From Afipia sp. (GTDB taxonomy: Bacteria; Pseudomonadota; Alphaproteobacteria; Rhizobiales; Xanthobacteraceae), in the NCBI GenBank assembly GCA_017308595.1, contig JAFKER010000025.1, positions 1-51,964 on the forward strand: 51,964 nt of DNA, written 5' to 3'. Positions 8,949 through 17,400 of the stretch are shown piece by piece. The notes beneath the pieces are model-generated. The model ran no database searches. It was not told where the DNA came from and saw only the letters and a program-made list of their open reading frames with translations. The first letter of the stretch is position 1. Each line of letters begins with the position of its first letter. Both the position numbers and the translations under genes were made by a program.

Positions 8949-9655
8949 CGCTTCAAATCGAGGGGCTGAATGTATCGATCATGAGAAACCGCGTACTGCA
9001 CGGTGTCTCACTGCGTGTGTCTCCTGGAGAGTTGGTGTGTCTTGTCGGGCGCAATGGCGCGGGGAAGACTACCACGTTCAGGGCGATCATGGGATTCGAA
9101 GCGATCGGAGGTGGGCAAATCTTGTGGCGCGGTAAAGATTTGAACAAGCTCGCGACGCACCGCATTGCTGCGGCCGGACTAGGCTACACGCCGGAGGGTA
9201 GCGATGTGTTCGGAGATCTGACCGTTGAGGATAATATCGCGTTGCCGACCTGGACACGCAAATCAACCAAATCGGCGGATGAGCGGATCGAAGCGGCCTA
9301 CGCGATATTTCCGAAGCTGAGATCATATGCGCACCGGGGAGGGCAGCAGCTATCCGGGGGGGAGCGCAAAATGGTTTCAATCGCCCGCGCACTTGCGCTG
9401 GATCCCGAGCTTCTTTTACTGGATGAAGCATTTGAAGGTCTTTCGCCCGCGATCTTGCCTACCATCAGCAATGGCCTGCGAAGCATTCTTGACCAGGGTC
9501 GCTCCGTATTGCTCGCTGAGTCGAACTTTTACCACCTGCCTCGTTTTGCGGACCGGCTCTACGTGATCGAACGTGGAGCGATTATTTTCGAGGGGACGCG
9601 GGAGCAAGTGGAGGCCGATGGGGCAACTATGAAAGTGATAAAGGGAGTTGAGTAG
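8945..9655 (+). CDS. ABC transporter ATPase, LivF type
   Basis: A 236-aa ATPase with Walker A GRNGAGKT, a canonical LSGGERKM signature and Walker B LLLLDEAFEGLSP. The segment after Walker B, usually VEQN in LivF, reads AESNFYHL, so the H-loop position is atypical. It overlaps LivG by four bases (ATGA). With LivG it should form the nucleotide-binding pair of the importer. Confidence 0.87.
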   Translation: MTLQIEGLNVSIMRNRVLHGVSLRVSPGELVCLVGRNGAGKTTTFRAIMGFEAIGGGQILWRGKDLNKLATHRIAAAGLGYTPEGSDVFGDLTVEDNIALPTWTRKSTKSADERIEAAYAIFPKLRSYAHRGGQQLSGGERKMVSIARALALDPELLLLDEAFEGLSPAILPTISNGLRSILDQGRSVLLAESNFYHLPRFADRLYVIERGAIIFEGTREQVEADGATMKVIKGVE

Positions 9656-9659
9656 CCGG

Positions 9660-10667
9660 ATGGAACATCCACCGCAGCCCACTCTTGACTCGTTGGCAGA
9701 GATCGACCGGTTACTCGCACCAAATGTTGTGCCGGTTATTGAAGCCATCCGTGCCGCGAACCAGTCAACGATGGATCCGGCGACTTTGCCACTCGCCGAG
9801 GCTCGTGCCCGGTATGAGGACGTTCAAAGGGGATGGCGGCCGACGCTTCCCTCCGACGTCGCTATCGAACGCTTTTCTATCCCGTGCGCACCGTCGGATC
9901 TGTCCGCGGTAAGGATAGTTCCGGCTCAGACCAGAGAGTTGGTGGGCCAAATGCTCTATCTGCACGGCGGCGGATGGGTGTTCGGATCGATAGATACTCA
10001 TCTTTCTCCCATGGCTCACCTCGCCGCGCGAACCGGATTGGAAGTGATTGGAATCAACTATCGGCTTGCTCCCGAATTTCCGTTTCCGGATGCTTTGAAC
10101 GATTCCCTGGCGGCATGGCGCTCACTATCTTCGACGTGGCCGGGCGCGCCTTCGCTGCGATTTATCGGGGGCGATTCTGTGGGAGCGAACCTCGCGGTAG
10201 GGCTGATGCTCAGCTTGCGAAACGCCGGATCGACGCTGCCGGACGCGGCCCTGCTATTTTACGGTGCCTATGCGGCCGACGAGGAGACGCTGTCTCATCG
10301 CACATTCGGCGATGGAAGCTACGGACTCTCCAGCAGCCGCATGGCATGGTTTCGGAAGCTGTATCTCGAGCGTTCGCTCCCGCCAGTTGCGGTCACCGAT
10401 CCCCTTGTGGCTCCGCTGCACGCGGATCTTCGAGGTTTGCCTCCTCTCTTTGTGTTGTCCGCGCAGTGTGATGTTCTGTGCACCGAAGGCGATCTGTTTG
10501 CACAACGAGCGAAAGAAGCTGGTGTCTCGGTCCAGGATTCGATTCAGCCGGGTCTTATCCACGGCTTCCTTCAGATGGTGGGAATCGTACCTGAGGTCAT
10601 GACTGCTATAGATGAGGCAGCTGCATTTGTGCGTTCGCAGCGGCGAGCGCCTAGTCATTCCGGTTGA
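9660..10667 (+). CDS. Alpha/beta hydrolase, hormone-sensitive-lipase-like esterase
   Basis: A 335-aa family IV esterase. The oxyanion motif HGGGW is at residues 102-106, YRLAPEFPFP follows, and the nucleophile is in GDSVGAN (Ser173). The expected Asp lies in CDVLCTEGD and the His in LIHGFLQM. ATG 9660 is chosen over TTG 9648, which overlaps LivF. It is translationally close to the transporter and the next hydrolase. In this setting it would cleave an ester or lactone made by the BVMO (inference). Confidence 0.87.
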   Translation: MEHPPQPTLDSLAEIDRLLAPNVVPVIEAIRAANQSTMDPATLPLAEARARYEDVQRGWRPTLPSDVAIERFSIPCAPSDLSAVRIVPAQTRELVGQMLYLHGGGWVFGSIDTHLSPMAHLAARTGLEVIGINYRLAPEFPFPDALNDSLAAWRSLSSTWPGAPSLRFIGGDSVGANLAVGLMLSLRNAGSTLPDAALLFYGAYAADEETLSHRTFGDGSYGLSSSRMAWFRKLYLERSLPPVAVTDPLVAPLHADLRGLPPLFVLSAQCDVLCTEGDLFAQRAKEAGVSVQDSIQPGLIHGFLQMVGIVPEVMTAIDEAAAFVRSQRRAPSHSG

Positions 10668-11764
10668 CGCGCGTGAGCGATCTTGCTGAGGCGTTACTCA
10701 CGGTCTCTGCTGTTCAACCTTTGCGGCATCCGCCTTTTCAGCTCGGATGGGTCGACGCACCGCATTACTCGGTCAGCCTTGGTGACTTCCCGCTGGATTC
10801 CGGCGGTGTTATCGAGGATTTCTCGATATCTTTTGCCGTGCACGGTGATTCGCGCGACGACCGGCTGCCGATCGCACTTGCATTATGTGCGATTGGAAGC
10901 ACGCACCATAGAATGGATTTTATGATTGGCACCGGGCAGGCACTCGACCCCTCCCGTCTGCGCATACTTGCTATTGACGCAATCGGAAATGGTCTGACGA
11001 CGTCACCCTCCACATCGCGTAGCCAGCCCGGATATTTGTTCCCGCAATTTACAATTGGCGACATGGTGCGCAGCCAAGCGTCTCTGGTGAAGCGGCTGGG
11101 TATTGAAAAACTTGATCTCGTTGCCGGTGCATCGATGGGCGGTATGCAATCGCTCGCTTGGGGTGTCATGTATCCGGAGGCTATGCGTCGGATCGTGGCT
11201 CTGACCCCTATGGCGAAAACGACACCCTGGGCCCGCCTCGTAAATCTATTGGCGCGCTCGACATTGGAGCGGGGGATGTGCCACGAATTGGGTGGCGAGC
11301 CGGCCACCGATCCCTGGTATGATTGGGTACCTCTCATGCTCGCCCTGTCGATGCGCACTCCGAGTCAATTCGATGCCGAGATTCTGGATTTCTGTCGAAG
11401 CCCGGGAAAATCTGATCCCTGCCCATGGCTTGACCTCCGAAGATCTTGGTGGCGATCCCAGGGCTTCGAGTCGATAGACTGGATCTATCAGTCAAGAGCT
11501 TACGACCTTCATGATGTGGGGAAACTGGGTTCATTCAACGGAGACACGGTCGCTGCCCTGAACTCAGTGCGTGCCCCGACCTTTATAGCTGCGCCGTCGT
11601 TGGATCTTTATAATCCAGCAGATGCAGCGGTTTGGGCGTCGCGCCATATTCCGGAATGCCATTACATGGAGATCAACAGCGTGTATGGCCACATGGCCGC
11701 GAGTGGCCTTGATCAAAGCGCATCTCGTGCTTTGAATGATGCTGTCGCCAGATTCATAGCGTAG
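10664..11764 (+). CDS. MetX-like alpha/beta hydrolase or acyltransferase
   Basis: A protein of about 366 aa with the homoserine O-acetyltransferase-like fold: LRILAIDAIGNGLTTSPS early, nucleophile elbow GASMGGMQSLAWG, Asp in APSLDLYNPAD and His in VYGHMAASG. The start is TTG 10664 (overlapping the previous stop) or GTG 10673. True MetX proteins act in methionine synthesis, but several relatives are plain hydrolases; the catabolic context and lack of other met genes favour hydrolysis (inference). It is the last structural gene before the regulator. Confidence 0.8.
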   Translation: MTRVSDLAEALLTVSAVQPLRHPPFQLGWVDAPHYSVSLGDFPLDSGGVIEDFSISFAVHGDSRDDRLPIALALCAIGSTHHRMDFMIGTGQALDPSRLRILAIDAIGNGLTTSPSTSRSQPGYLFPQFTIGDMVRSQASLVKRLGIEKLDLVAGASMGGMQSLAWGVMYPEAMRRIVALTPMAKTTPWARLVNLLARSTLERGMCHELGGEPATDPWYDWVPLMLALSMRTPSQFDAEILDFCRSPGKSDPCPWLDLRRSWWRSQGFESIDWIYQSRAYDLHDVGKLGSFNGDTVAALNSVRAPTFIAAPSLDLYNPADAAVWASRHIPECHYMEINSVYGHMAASGLDQSASRALNDAVARFIA

Positions 11765-11826
11765 AATCTCGCGCGATAGAGCGCCCATAGAACGAGGCGT
11801 GAAAGTTTCAAGGGTGGAGGATCTGA

Positions 11827-12756
11827 ATGGATATCCGTCTCATACACTATTTTATGAGTGTCTATGAGGAGCGCAGCTTTGTTAAGGCTGCTGAGCGCAT
11901 GCATGTCGTGCCATCGGCCCTAAGCATGCAGATTCGCAATCTCGAAGAAGAACTGGGCACGTCCGTATTCGACCGGACAAAAAAGGGCGTTGAGGCGACT
12001 GTAGCTGGGCGGCGATTCTATGAACTTTGTCAGCCGATAGCTCGTACCCTGGCTTTCGCAAAGCAGGAGATGCGCGACCTGGTTCAGGGCAATAGCGTAT
12101 CCGGTTCACTTCGCGTGGGGATGCCTTCGGCAACCAGCTTCGGGATCCTTGGCGACTTGCTGCAAGAATTCACAAGTTTGTATCCTAACGTTGATCTGAC
12201 CGTCGTTGAAGCATTTAGCCGCTATGTCACCGAACAAGTACAATCCGGCTTTCTCGATGTCGCGCTGGGTGCGCTGCCTGTCGATCATAGCGGATTAGCC
12301 TGTAGGCCAGCTTATCGAGATCACTTTGTGCTGATCTCGGGACGACCTATCAACGGTCCCCAATTCAGTCCCATTGATCTGTCGGCAATGAAAGAACTCA
12401 AACTTGTCGTGCCGTCAGAGCGTCATTTAATGGGCGCAACCCTGCTTGACTACATCACTGGTGGTCAAATCGTTGCAAGCCGCGTCATGAAGGTGGACGG
12501 GTTTGTGGGAACTATCGAGAGTATCAGGCGCTCAGATTGGGGCGCAGTATGTCAGGCTATCGGTGTCATGCAGTACCTGGACAGAAAGGATCTATTTATT
12601 TATCCGATCTTTAAGCCAGTCATGCATCTTGAGTCGTATTTCTTACATCATCCTAGTCGCCCACTGACGTTAGCGGCGCGCTGCTTTGTCGAAATGCTCG
12701 AACGAAGATTGCTCGATGTATGTACCGCATGGGAGAGGATTTATTGTTGGAAATAA
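11827..12756 (+). CDS. LysR-family transcriptional regulator
   Basis: A 309-aa LTTR. The N-terminal winged helix-turn-helix spans about residues 1-60 (LIHYFMSVYEERSFVKAAERMHV then ALSMQIRNLEEELG), followed by the linker helix and an effector domain starting at SGSLRVGMPS. GGAGG lies about 8 nt before ATG 11827. It sits at the end of the transporter/hydrolase run in the same direction, rather than divergent, and is the likely regulator of the module. The ligand is unknown. Confidence 0.9.
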   Translation: MDIRLIHYFMSVYEERSFVKAAERMHVVPSALSMQIRNLEEELGTSVFDRTKKGVEATVAGRRFYELCQPIARTLAFAKQEMRDLVQGNSVSGSLRVGMPSATSFGILGDLLQEFTSLYPNVDLTVVEAFSRYVTEQVQSGFLDVALGALPVDHSGLACRPAYRDHFVLISGRPINGPQFSPIDLSAMKELKLVVPSERHLMGATLLDYITGGQIVASRVMKVDGFVGTIESIRRSDWGAVCQAIGVMQYLDRKDLFIYPIFKPVMHLESYFLHHPSRPLTLAARCFVEMLERRLLDVCTAWERIYCWK

Positions 12757-12874
12757 AACGGCGCTAAGTCTCGTTTGTTTTCCTTCACAAGCCGTCTTTC
12801 ACCATAGGCTCTGTACTACGAAGACGAATCTCAGAGGCTGCGCAGAAACTCGTGTCGGCGTAAGCTTGATGCGA

Positions 12875-13023
12875 AAACAGCAACTCCGGGAACGGCATGC
12901 CGAGGCCGTTCACACGTCATTACTTCCATCGCTGCTACCGCCTAGAGTGTTGGAAAGCCGCTGGCTGAGCTTGGAATACAAGTTCAGAATGGGCTAGCTC
13001 AGTCGTCAGCAAGTGTTCGCCGT
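12875..13023. repeat. Right copy of the 149-bp direct repeat, with a 13-bp tandem duplication
   Basis: Identical by eye to positions 1-149 in the same orientation. Directly after it the last 13 bases, AAGTGTTCGCCGT, are repeated once more (13011-13023 and 13024-13036). The left copy runs instead into the IS407-like element. An open frame of 103 codons ending at 12997 runs through the repeat but resembles nothing recognised. The segment 12757-12874 just before it holds no recognisable gene. Confidence 0.9.
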
Positions 13024-13144
13024 AAGTGTTCGCCGTCATCACCCTTGAGACAAAATGAGGCTTCACGAAGAGAGGGTTTCTAATTCATCGTAGCCGCAAG
13101 GAGCGAGGAGGAAGCAGAAGTCCTTACTCGGCAAAGCGCCCGCA

Positions 13145-13435
13145 ATGCAGGCACTGACTTTAAACTTCGGACCTGGCGTAAACCTTCCCGCTCCAGCAGA
13201 GGTCAAGTTACCAGACAGAAATGGAAAGGAATTTGCGGAAGGCGGTTGCGTGACGTGTCATGGGCTTCACCGTGTCGTTGCTGCGAAGCGATCGCCGCAG
13301 GAGTGGAGAAGTGTCGTTCATCGGATGGTTTTTCTGGGTTCCGCACTCCCGGACGATGACGTTGCCGCTGCGATGGATTACTTAAACGTCAATTACGGTT
13401 CCCCAGAGGCCACTTCTCTAGGGCAGAGGCCTTAA
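13145..13435 (+). pseudogene. Small c-type cytochrome domain, probably an N-terminally truncated remnant
   Basis: A 96-aa frame with one CVTCH heme-binding motif, a pattern of EW..VVHRMVFLG and a C-terminal YLNVNYG. This resembles a cytochrome c domain associated with PQQ or molybdenum dehydrogenases. There is no signal peptide, although c-type heme is attached in the periplasm; the frame upstream is open only back to a stop at 13091 and encodes no export signal. It directly follows the direct repeat, so it is more likely a fragment left by rearrangement than a working gene. Confidence 0.6.
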
Positions 13436-13707
13436 TGACGCGCCGCTAGCGTGAACATGCACGGCCTATATCAGTGATCTAATGTATGTTCGCGAGGGGC
13501 TGCATTGAGCGCGGGCTAGATCATAGGCCGCCACCGTCGGGCGTGCCTACTCGGATTTCAGGAATACCGTACGTTCACGCAGAATATCAGCCGCGTTTCG
13601 ATTTATCAGACGCTTGTCGCGGCAGCTCGGTGCCGTGGAAAATGCGCTATTAGGCTATATAGCATATCCCTGTTAGCGTCCGCACTTTCCCTGATGTCTT
13701 GAAGATA

Positions 13708-14160
13708 TTTCCCTGTTAGTTCCGTAAGCGATTGTTCAAGAAGTACCTGCGGCGCAGTCGTTTTACTTGGAATTTTGGCTTGTCAAAATCAGTGATTGCA
13801 AATTTTCCTTGTAAAATTCCCTGTTTGCAGGGAATTGACGCAGAGACTGGTGCTATTAGCACTGTATCGCCAGCCATCCAGTGCGTGATGCAGAGAATTT
13901 CTCTGTTAGTTGCGAAAAAGGGCCGCCAATGGCGGGCTTTTCACGCGGGAGCATTCTCTACAGAGACCGTTTTTCCGTCAACCTGACTGAAATTGGCCAG
14001 TATTCTCCGACCGTCTAACAAAATATTCCCGTTTTAAGGGGCCTATGCCAGAGACAGGTTCGACAGCACTGCGTGCTGGCCAGAACGGCGGTAAGTTTTC
14101 GTCTCAGATGCACCCAATATGCCGTAATGTTCGCTTTTGACCCAAGCAGACATTCGCGAG
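13708..14160. repeat. Structured non-coding repeat, copy A
   Basis: About 450 bp, clearly related in the same orientation to 44757-45235 but diverged and lightly gapped. Shared blocks include TTCCCTGTTAG, CCCTGTTTGCAGGG, CGCCAGCCATCCAGTGCG, AGAGAATTTCTCTGTT, GGGCCGCCAATGGCGGGC and TTTGACCC. It contains three dyads: 13815-13836, CAGAGAA/TTCTCTG at about 13890-13905, and CCGCC/GGCGG at about 13922-13935 followed by TTTT. I see no protein gene in 13436-14456. Both copies lie just upstream of a defence-type gene. Confidence 0.75.
13815..13836. other. Perfect 9-bp stem, 4-nt loop hairpin in copy A
   Basis: AATTCCCTG pairs perfectly with CAGGGAATT around a TTTG loop. The core CCCTG-TTTG-CAGGG is kept in copy B near 44872-44885. 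It could be part of a structured RNA, a recombination site or a terminator; no T-run follows it. Confidence 0.65.
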
Positions 14161-14303
14161 ACGGAAATTCTTTCCCGATATTATGGGAAAGATATCAATC
14201 CGCGGCTCCAAACAGCCTGGAGCTAATCAGCGGCTGATAAGATTTCTAGCAAAGCAGATCAGTCTGGAGCCAAGCGCACAGTCGATCGCGGCAGTTCGTC
14301 AGT

Positions 14304-14349
14304 TTAAGAACCCTGAAGGTCACAGATTCAAATCCTGTTCGCGCTGCCA
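14304..14349 (+). other. tRNA-like 3' remnant, possible attachment site
   Basis: From 14316 the spacing matches a tRNA: variable loop (AAGGTC), 5-nt T-stem ACAGA, 7-nt T-loop TTCAAAT, 5-nt CCTGT, 7-nt acceptor strand, one discriminator base, CCA at 14347-14349. The T-stem has an A-C mismatch where G-C is nearly universal, and no matching 5' half with D-arm and anticodon stem is present. This is what is left when an integrative element recombines into the 3' end of a tRNA gene. It lies about 110 bp before the STAND-type gene. Confidence 0.4.
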
Positions 14350-14456
14350 ATCCCTTGCCGCCGACGAAATGCCGCCTAAATACTGACGTGCGACGCGAAT
14401 ATTGCTCGCGCGCCCAACAACCCATTTCAAAAAAAATCCATTCCCGGCGGGATCCT

Positions 14457-17400
14457 TTGACCAACACCCCTGAACAAAAGCCAGCATCCACAGAACTGAC
14501 CGGCGGCGCGGGCTTCACTTTTGAAGACACGGTCGTCGCTTATTATCTCGCGCACCTGCTCCGTCACGAACGCGCCGCAGGCCAATCAGGCATCGTCACC
14601 AGTGTGGCCGTCCAGCAGCGCGGCCAAGGCAACCCAATGGATGACCTTGTCGTTGGCTTCGACGATGCGGGCTGGGCGCGATCCCTCGGGCTCCAGATCA
14701 AGCGCGCGATTACGATCAGCGGTGCAACCTCCAATGAGGATTTCCGTGACATCGTTGATGCCGCGTCCAAGACGCAGACCACCGCATACTTTACTAAGGG
14801 GGTGGACCTCTGCGGCTTCGTTGTCGAACACGTCACGCCGGACACCCTGCGTACCCTGAAACGGCTGATTGACTGGGCGAAGGACAGTCCGACCAGCGCT
14901 GAATTTGTCGCGCGGTTCACGCCTTCCGGGACAGCGGCCAACGCAGAATCCACCTTACGAAGCAGCCTTCGGTCAGTCATCGGCGCGATGAACGATGATG
15001 AAGAACTGGCCTTTTATCAGAATTTCACCGCCATGCAGATTAGCGGCCTTGAAGAAAATGGCGCGCTTCGCACGGACATCGTGAATCGTCTAAATGACCT
15101 GGTCGTCGATAACAAAGACGGCACGGGTCTTTTGCTGTTTGACCGCTTGTGCCGCATCGCCCGCGACGGCGCTGCCACCGGAAAGCGTTGGACGCGACCC
15201 ATCTTGCTGGAACAGCTTCGCAGCGCCGTTCGGCTGAAGGTCATTCCCTACTTCGCGAGTGACGTTGATCGTCTCAACGCCTATTCGCGGGACTCTCTCA
15301 ACGTCGTTCAGGAAGACGTGGACGGCTTCCATGTTGATCGCGCCGACCTCCAGCAAACCATCGCCGACAAACTTGAGAAACATCGCGTCGTCTCGATTGG
15401 CGGTTTGCCCGGCTGCGGCAAATCAGCCGTTCTGAAGCGCTTCGCCCAGGGGGGCTCTGCTGTGGGCCCAATTTTATTTATCAAAAATGATCGCATCGAC
15501 GCGAGCAATTGGATCGCGTTTGCGACGCGCCTTGGCTTGTCGCATGCCGAACCCGTTCCTTTACTGCAAGAAATTGATTCGGCTGGAACGCCGATCCTCT
15601 TCATTGATGGCATTGATCGCATTCGTCCCGATCATCAGGAAGTCATCAAGGACCTCGTGAACAAGATCGCGACCGAGCCAAGCCTTGCTCACTGGAAGGT
15701 GCTGGTGAGCTCGCGTGACCAAGGACTCGAAGCGTTTCGCGCATGGTTTCCGACCGCCCTATATTCCGAGACTGGAATTGGCGACGTGATGGTCGGTCCT
15801 TTCAACGATGACGAGGCAGAGCAGCTTGCGACGTCAAAGCCAAATCTTAGGAGCCTGCTTTTTGGAAATGACGCCTTGCGGAATATCGCGCGCCGGCCAT
15901 TTTTTGCGGCGGTGTTAGCGCGTTCAATTCCTGCGGGCACCGAGCCTCAAACCGAGATTGAGCTTATCGACGCATGGTGGGCTCGAGCAGGGCACGACGC
16001 GCACGCGATGAATATTCCACAAAGGCGCCGGGCGCTCATCGACATTGCGAAGAACGGCGTCGGCAACCTCGGCAAGAGCATTCCGGCAAAAGATCTCGAC
16101 AACTCGACGCACTCGCAGATCGCACCGCTCACAGCCGATCACATTATCCGCGAAGAACAAGGCGGATCACTGTACGCCTTCTCGCACGATATCTTTTTCG
16201 AGTGGGCGTTCCTTCGGTTTCTGATCGATCTTGGCGATGACTGGATGAAAGCGCTTGAAGATGCTGGCGAGCCCCCGTTGCTCGGACGCGTCGTTGGATT
16301 GATGGCCCAGCAGGCGGTCAAGGAAAGAGGGAAATGGACCAACGGATACCGCGCCCTTGAGAAGAAGAATTTGCGACGGCAATGGCTGCGCGAGTGGCTT
16401 ACCGCGCCGCCTTTCACGCCTGCCTTTTCTGGAGCAAAGGACGAGTTTTCGGAACTCTTGAAGGTCGACAATTATGCCCTGCTAGAAAAAGTGCTGGTCT
16501 GGTTTCAGGCGCAGCACACGATCCCCAGCCCATTTTTCCTTGGCCAGATCAGGGATCCAGTTGAAGGCATCGACAATCTGGCAATCGCCGACCTGCTTGG
16601 CTGGCCGTCCGATTTCCGTGCGTGGGGAAGATTGATCGACTGGATTCTCGCGGAGGCGAAGAATATTCCGGTTCGGCTCATCCCGACGATACTTGAAGTC
16701 TTCGGCGTTTGGCAAAACGCGCTTTCGCATACCAAGAATACGCGTTCGAAAGCGATGCTTACCTTGGCCGAGGAATGGCTGCTTCGCTTCGAAGACGGCA
16801 GGCTTCGGGACGCGGGCGACGAAAGCGTCTATCCGTTTGGCCGGGAGGAAGGCAAACGCGTTGGGACGGCGCTGCGAATGATCCTGCTGCGTTCCGCGCA
16901 CAGCTATCCTGATTTTGCCAAAGCGATATTTCAGCGCGCTATCGCTGACAAGGATAGGCGTCGAAATATTTACAGCGACCTGATGAACTTCGCGCCCATC
17001 ATGTCGCAGGTTGCTCCCGACCTTCTGGCCGATCTGGCTGAAGCCCAGCTTATGGAAGAGCTCCCGCTTGATGAATACAACCGGAAACGGAAACAGGAAG
17101 AAGACTACTACAAGCGCCTGAATGAAGTTCGCGCCATCCCCGAAGGAGACCGCACCCGCGATCAGCAGCGTATGGTGGATCACGTTCACTTTCCAATCGG
17201 CGGTGATCGCTATGATGAGAATGATGTCGGCATCCAGCAGTACAACAACTACTATCAGCCGCCGTCGGCACTCCACGAACCGTTCAAGAGCTTGTTGGAG
17301 AACAACCCAGCAGTTGGACTGCGTTTGATCCGAAATCTGTCGAACTATGCGACCGAAGGTTGGAAGCAGCTTCACGTTATGCGGAAACGCGAGCTGGGCA

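Noticed and set aside
10664-11764. Annotation as homoserine O-acetyltransferase metX
   Set aside because: The fold and triad fit, but no methionine genes are near and the neighbours are catabolic esterase and transporter genes, so only a MetX-like hydrolase or transferase is claimed.
12686-12997. 103-codon frame overlapping the LysR end and the right direct repeat
   Set aside because: No ribosome site or recognisable domain; its tail is just the translation of the repeat, which is also present without a start at the left edge.
13732-13986. 84-aa plus-strand frame across non-coding repeat A
   Set aside because: No Shine-Dalgarno, no motif, and no matching frame in copy B.
13660-14160. Recurring CCCTGTTAG/CCCTGTTTG words looked briefly like a CRISPR array
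   Set aside because: Spacing is irregular, there are no unique equal-length spacers, and no cas gene is present. I saw no CRISPR array anywhere in the window.
14355-14456. 34-residue N-terminal extension of the giant NTPase from ATG 14355
   Set aside because: The start lacks a good ribosome site, begins just after the tRNA-like remnant, and adds basic, unstructured residues; TTG 14457 has GGCGGGA upstream. The extension remains possible.
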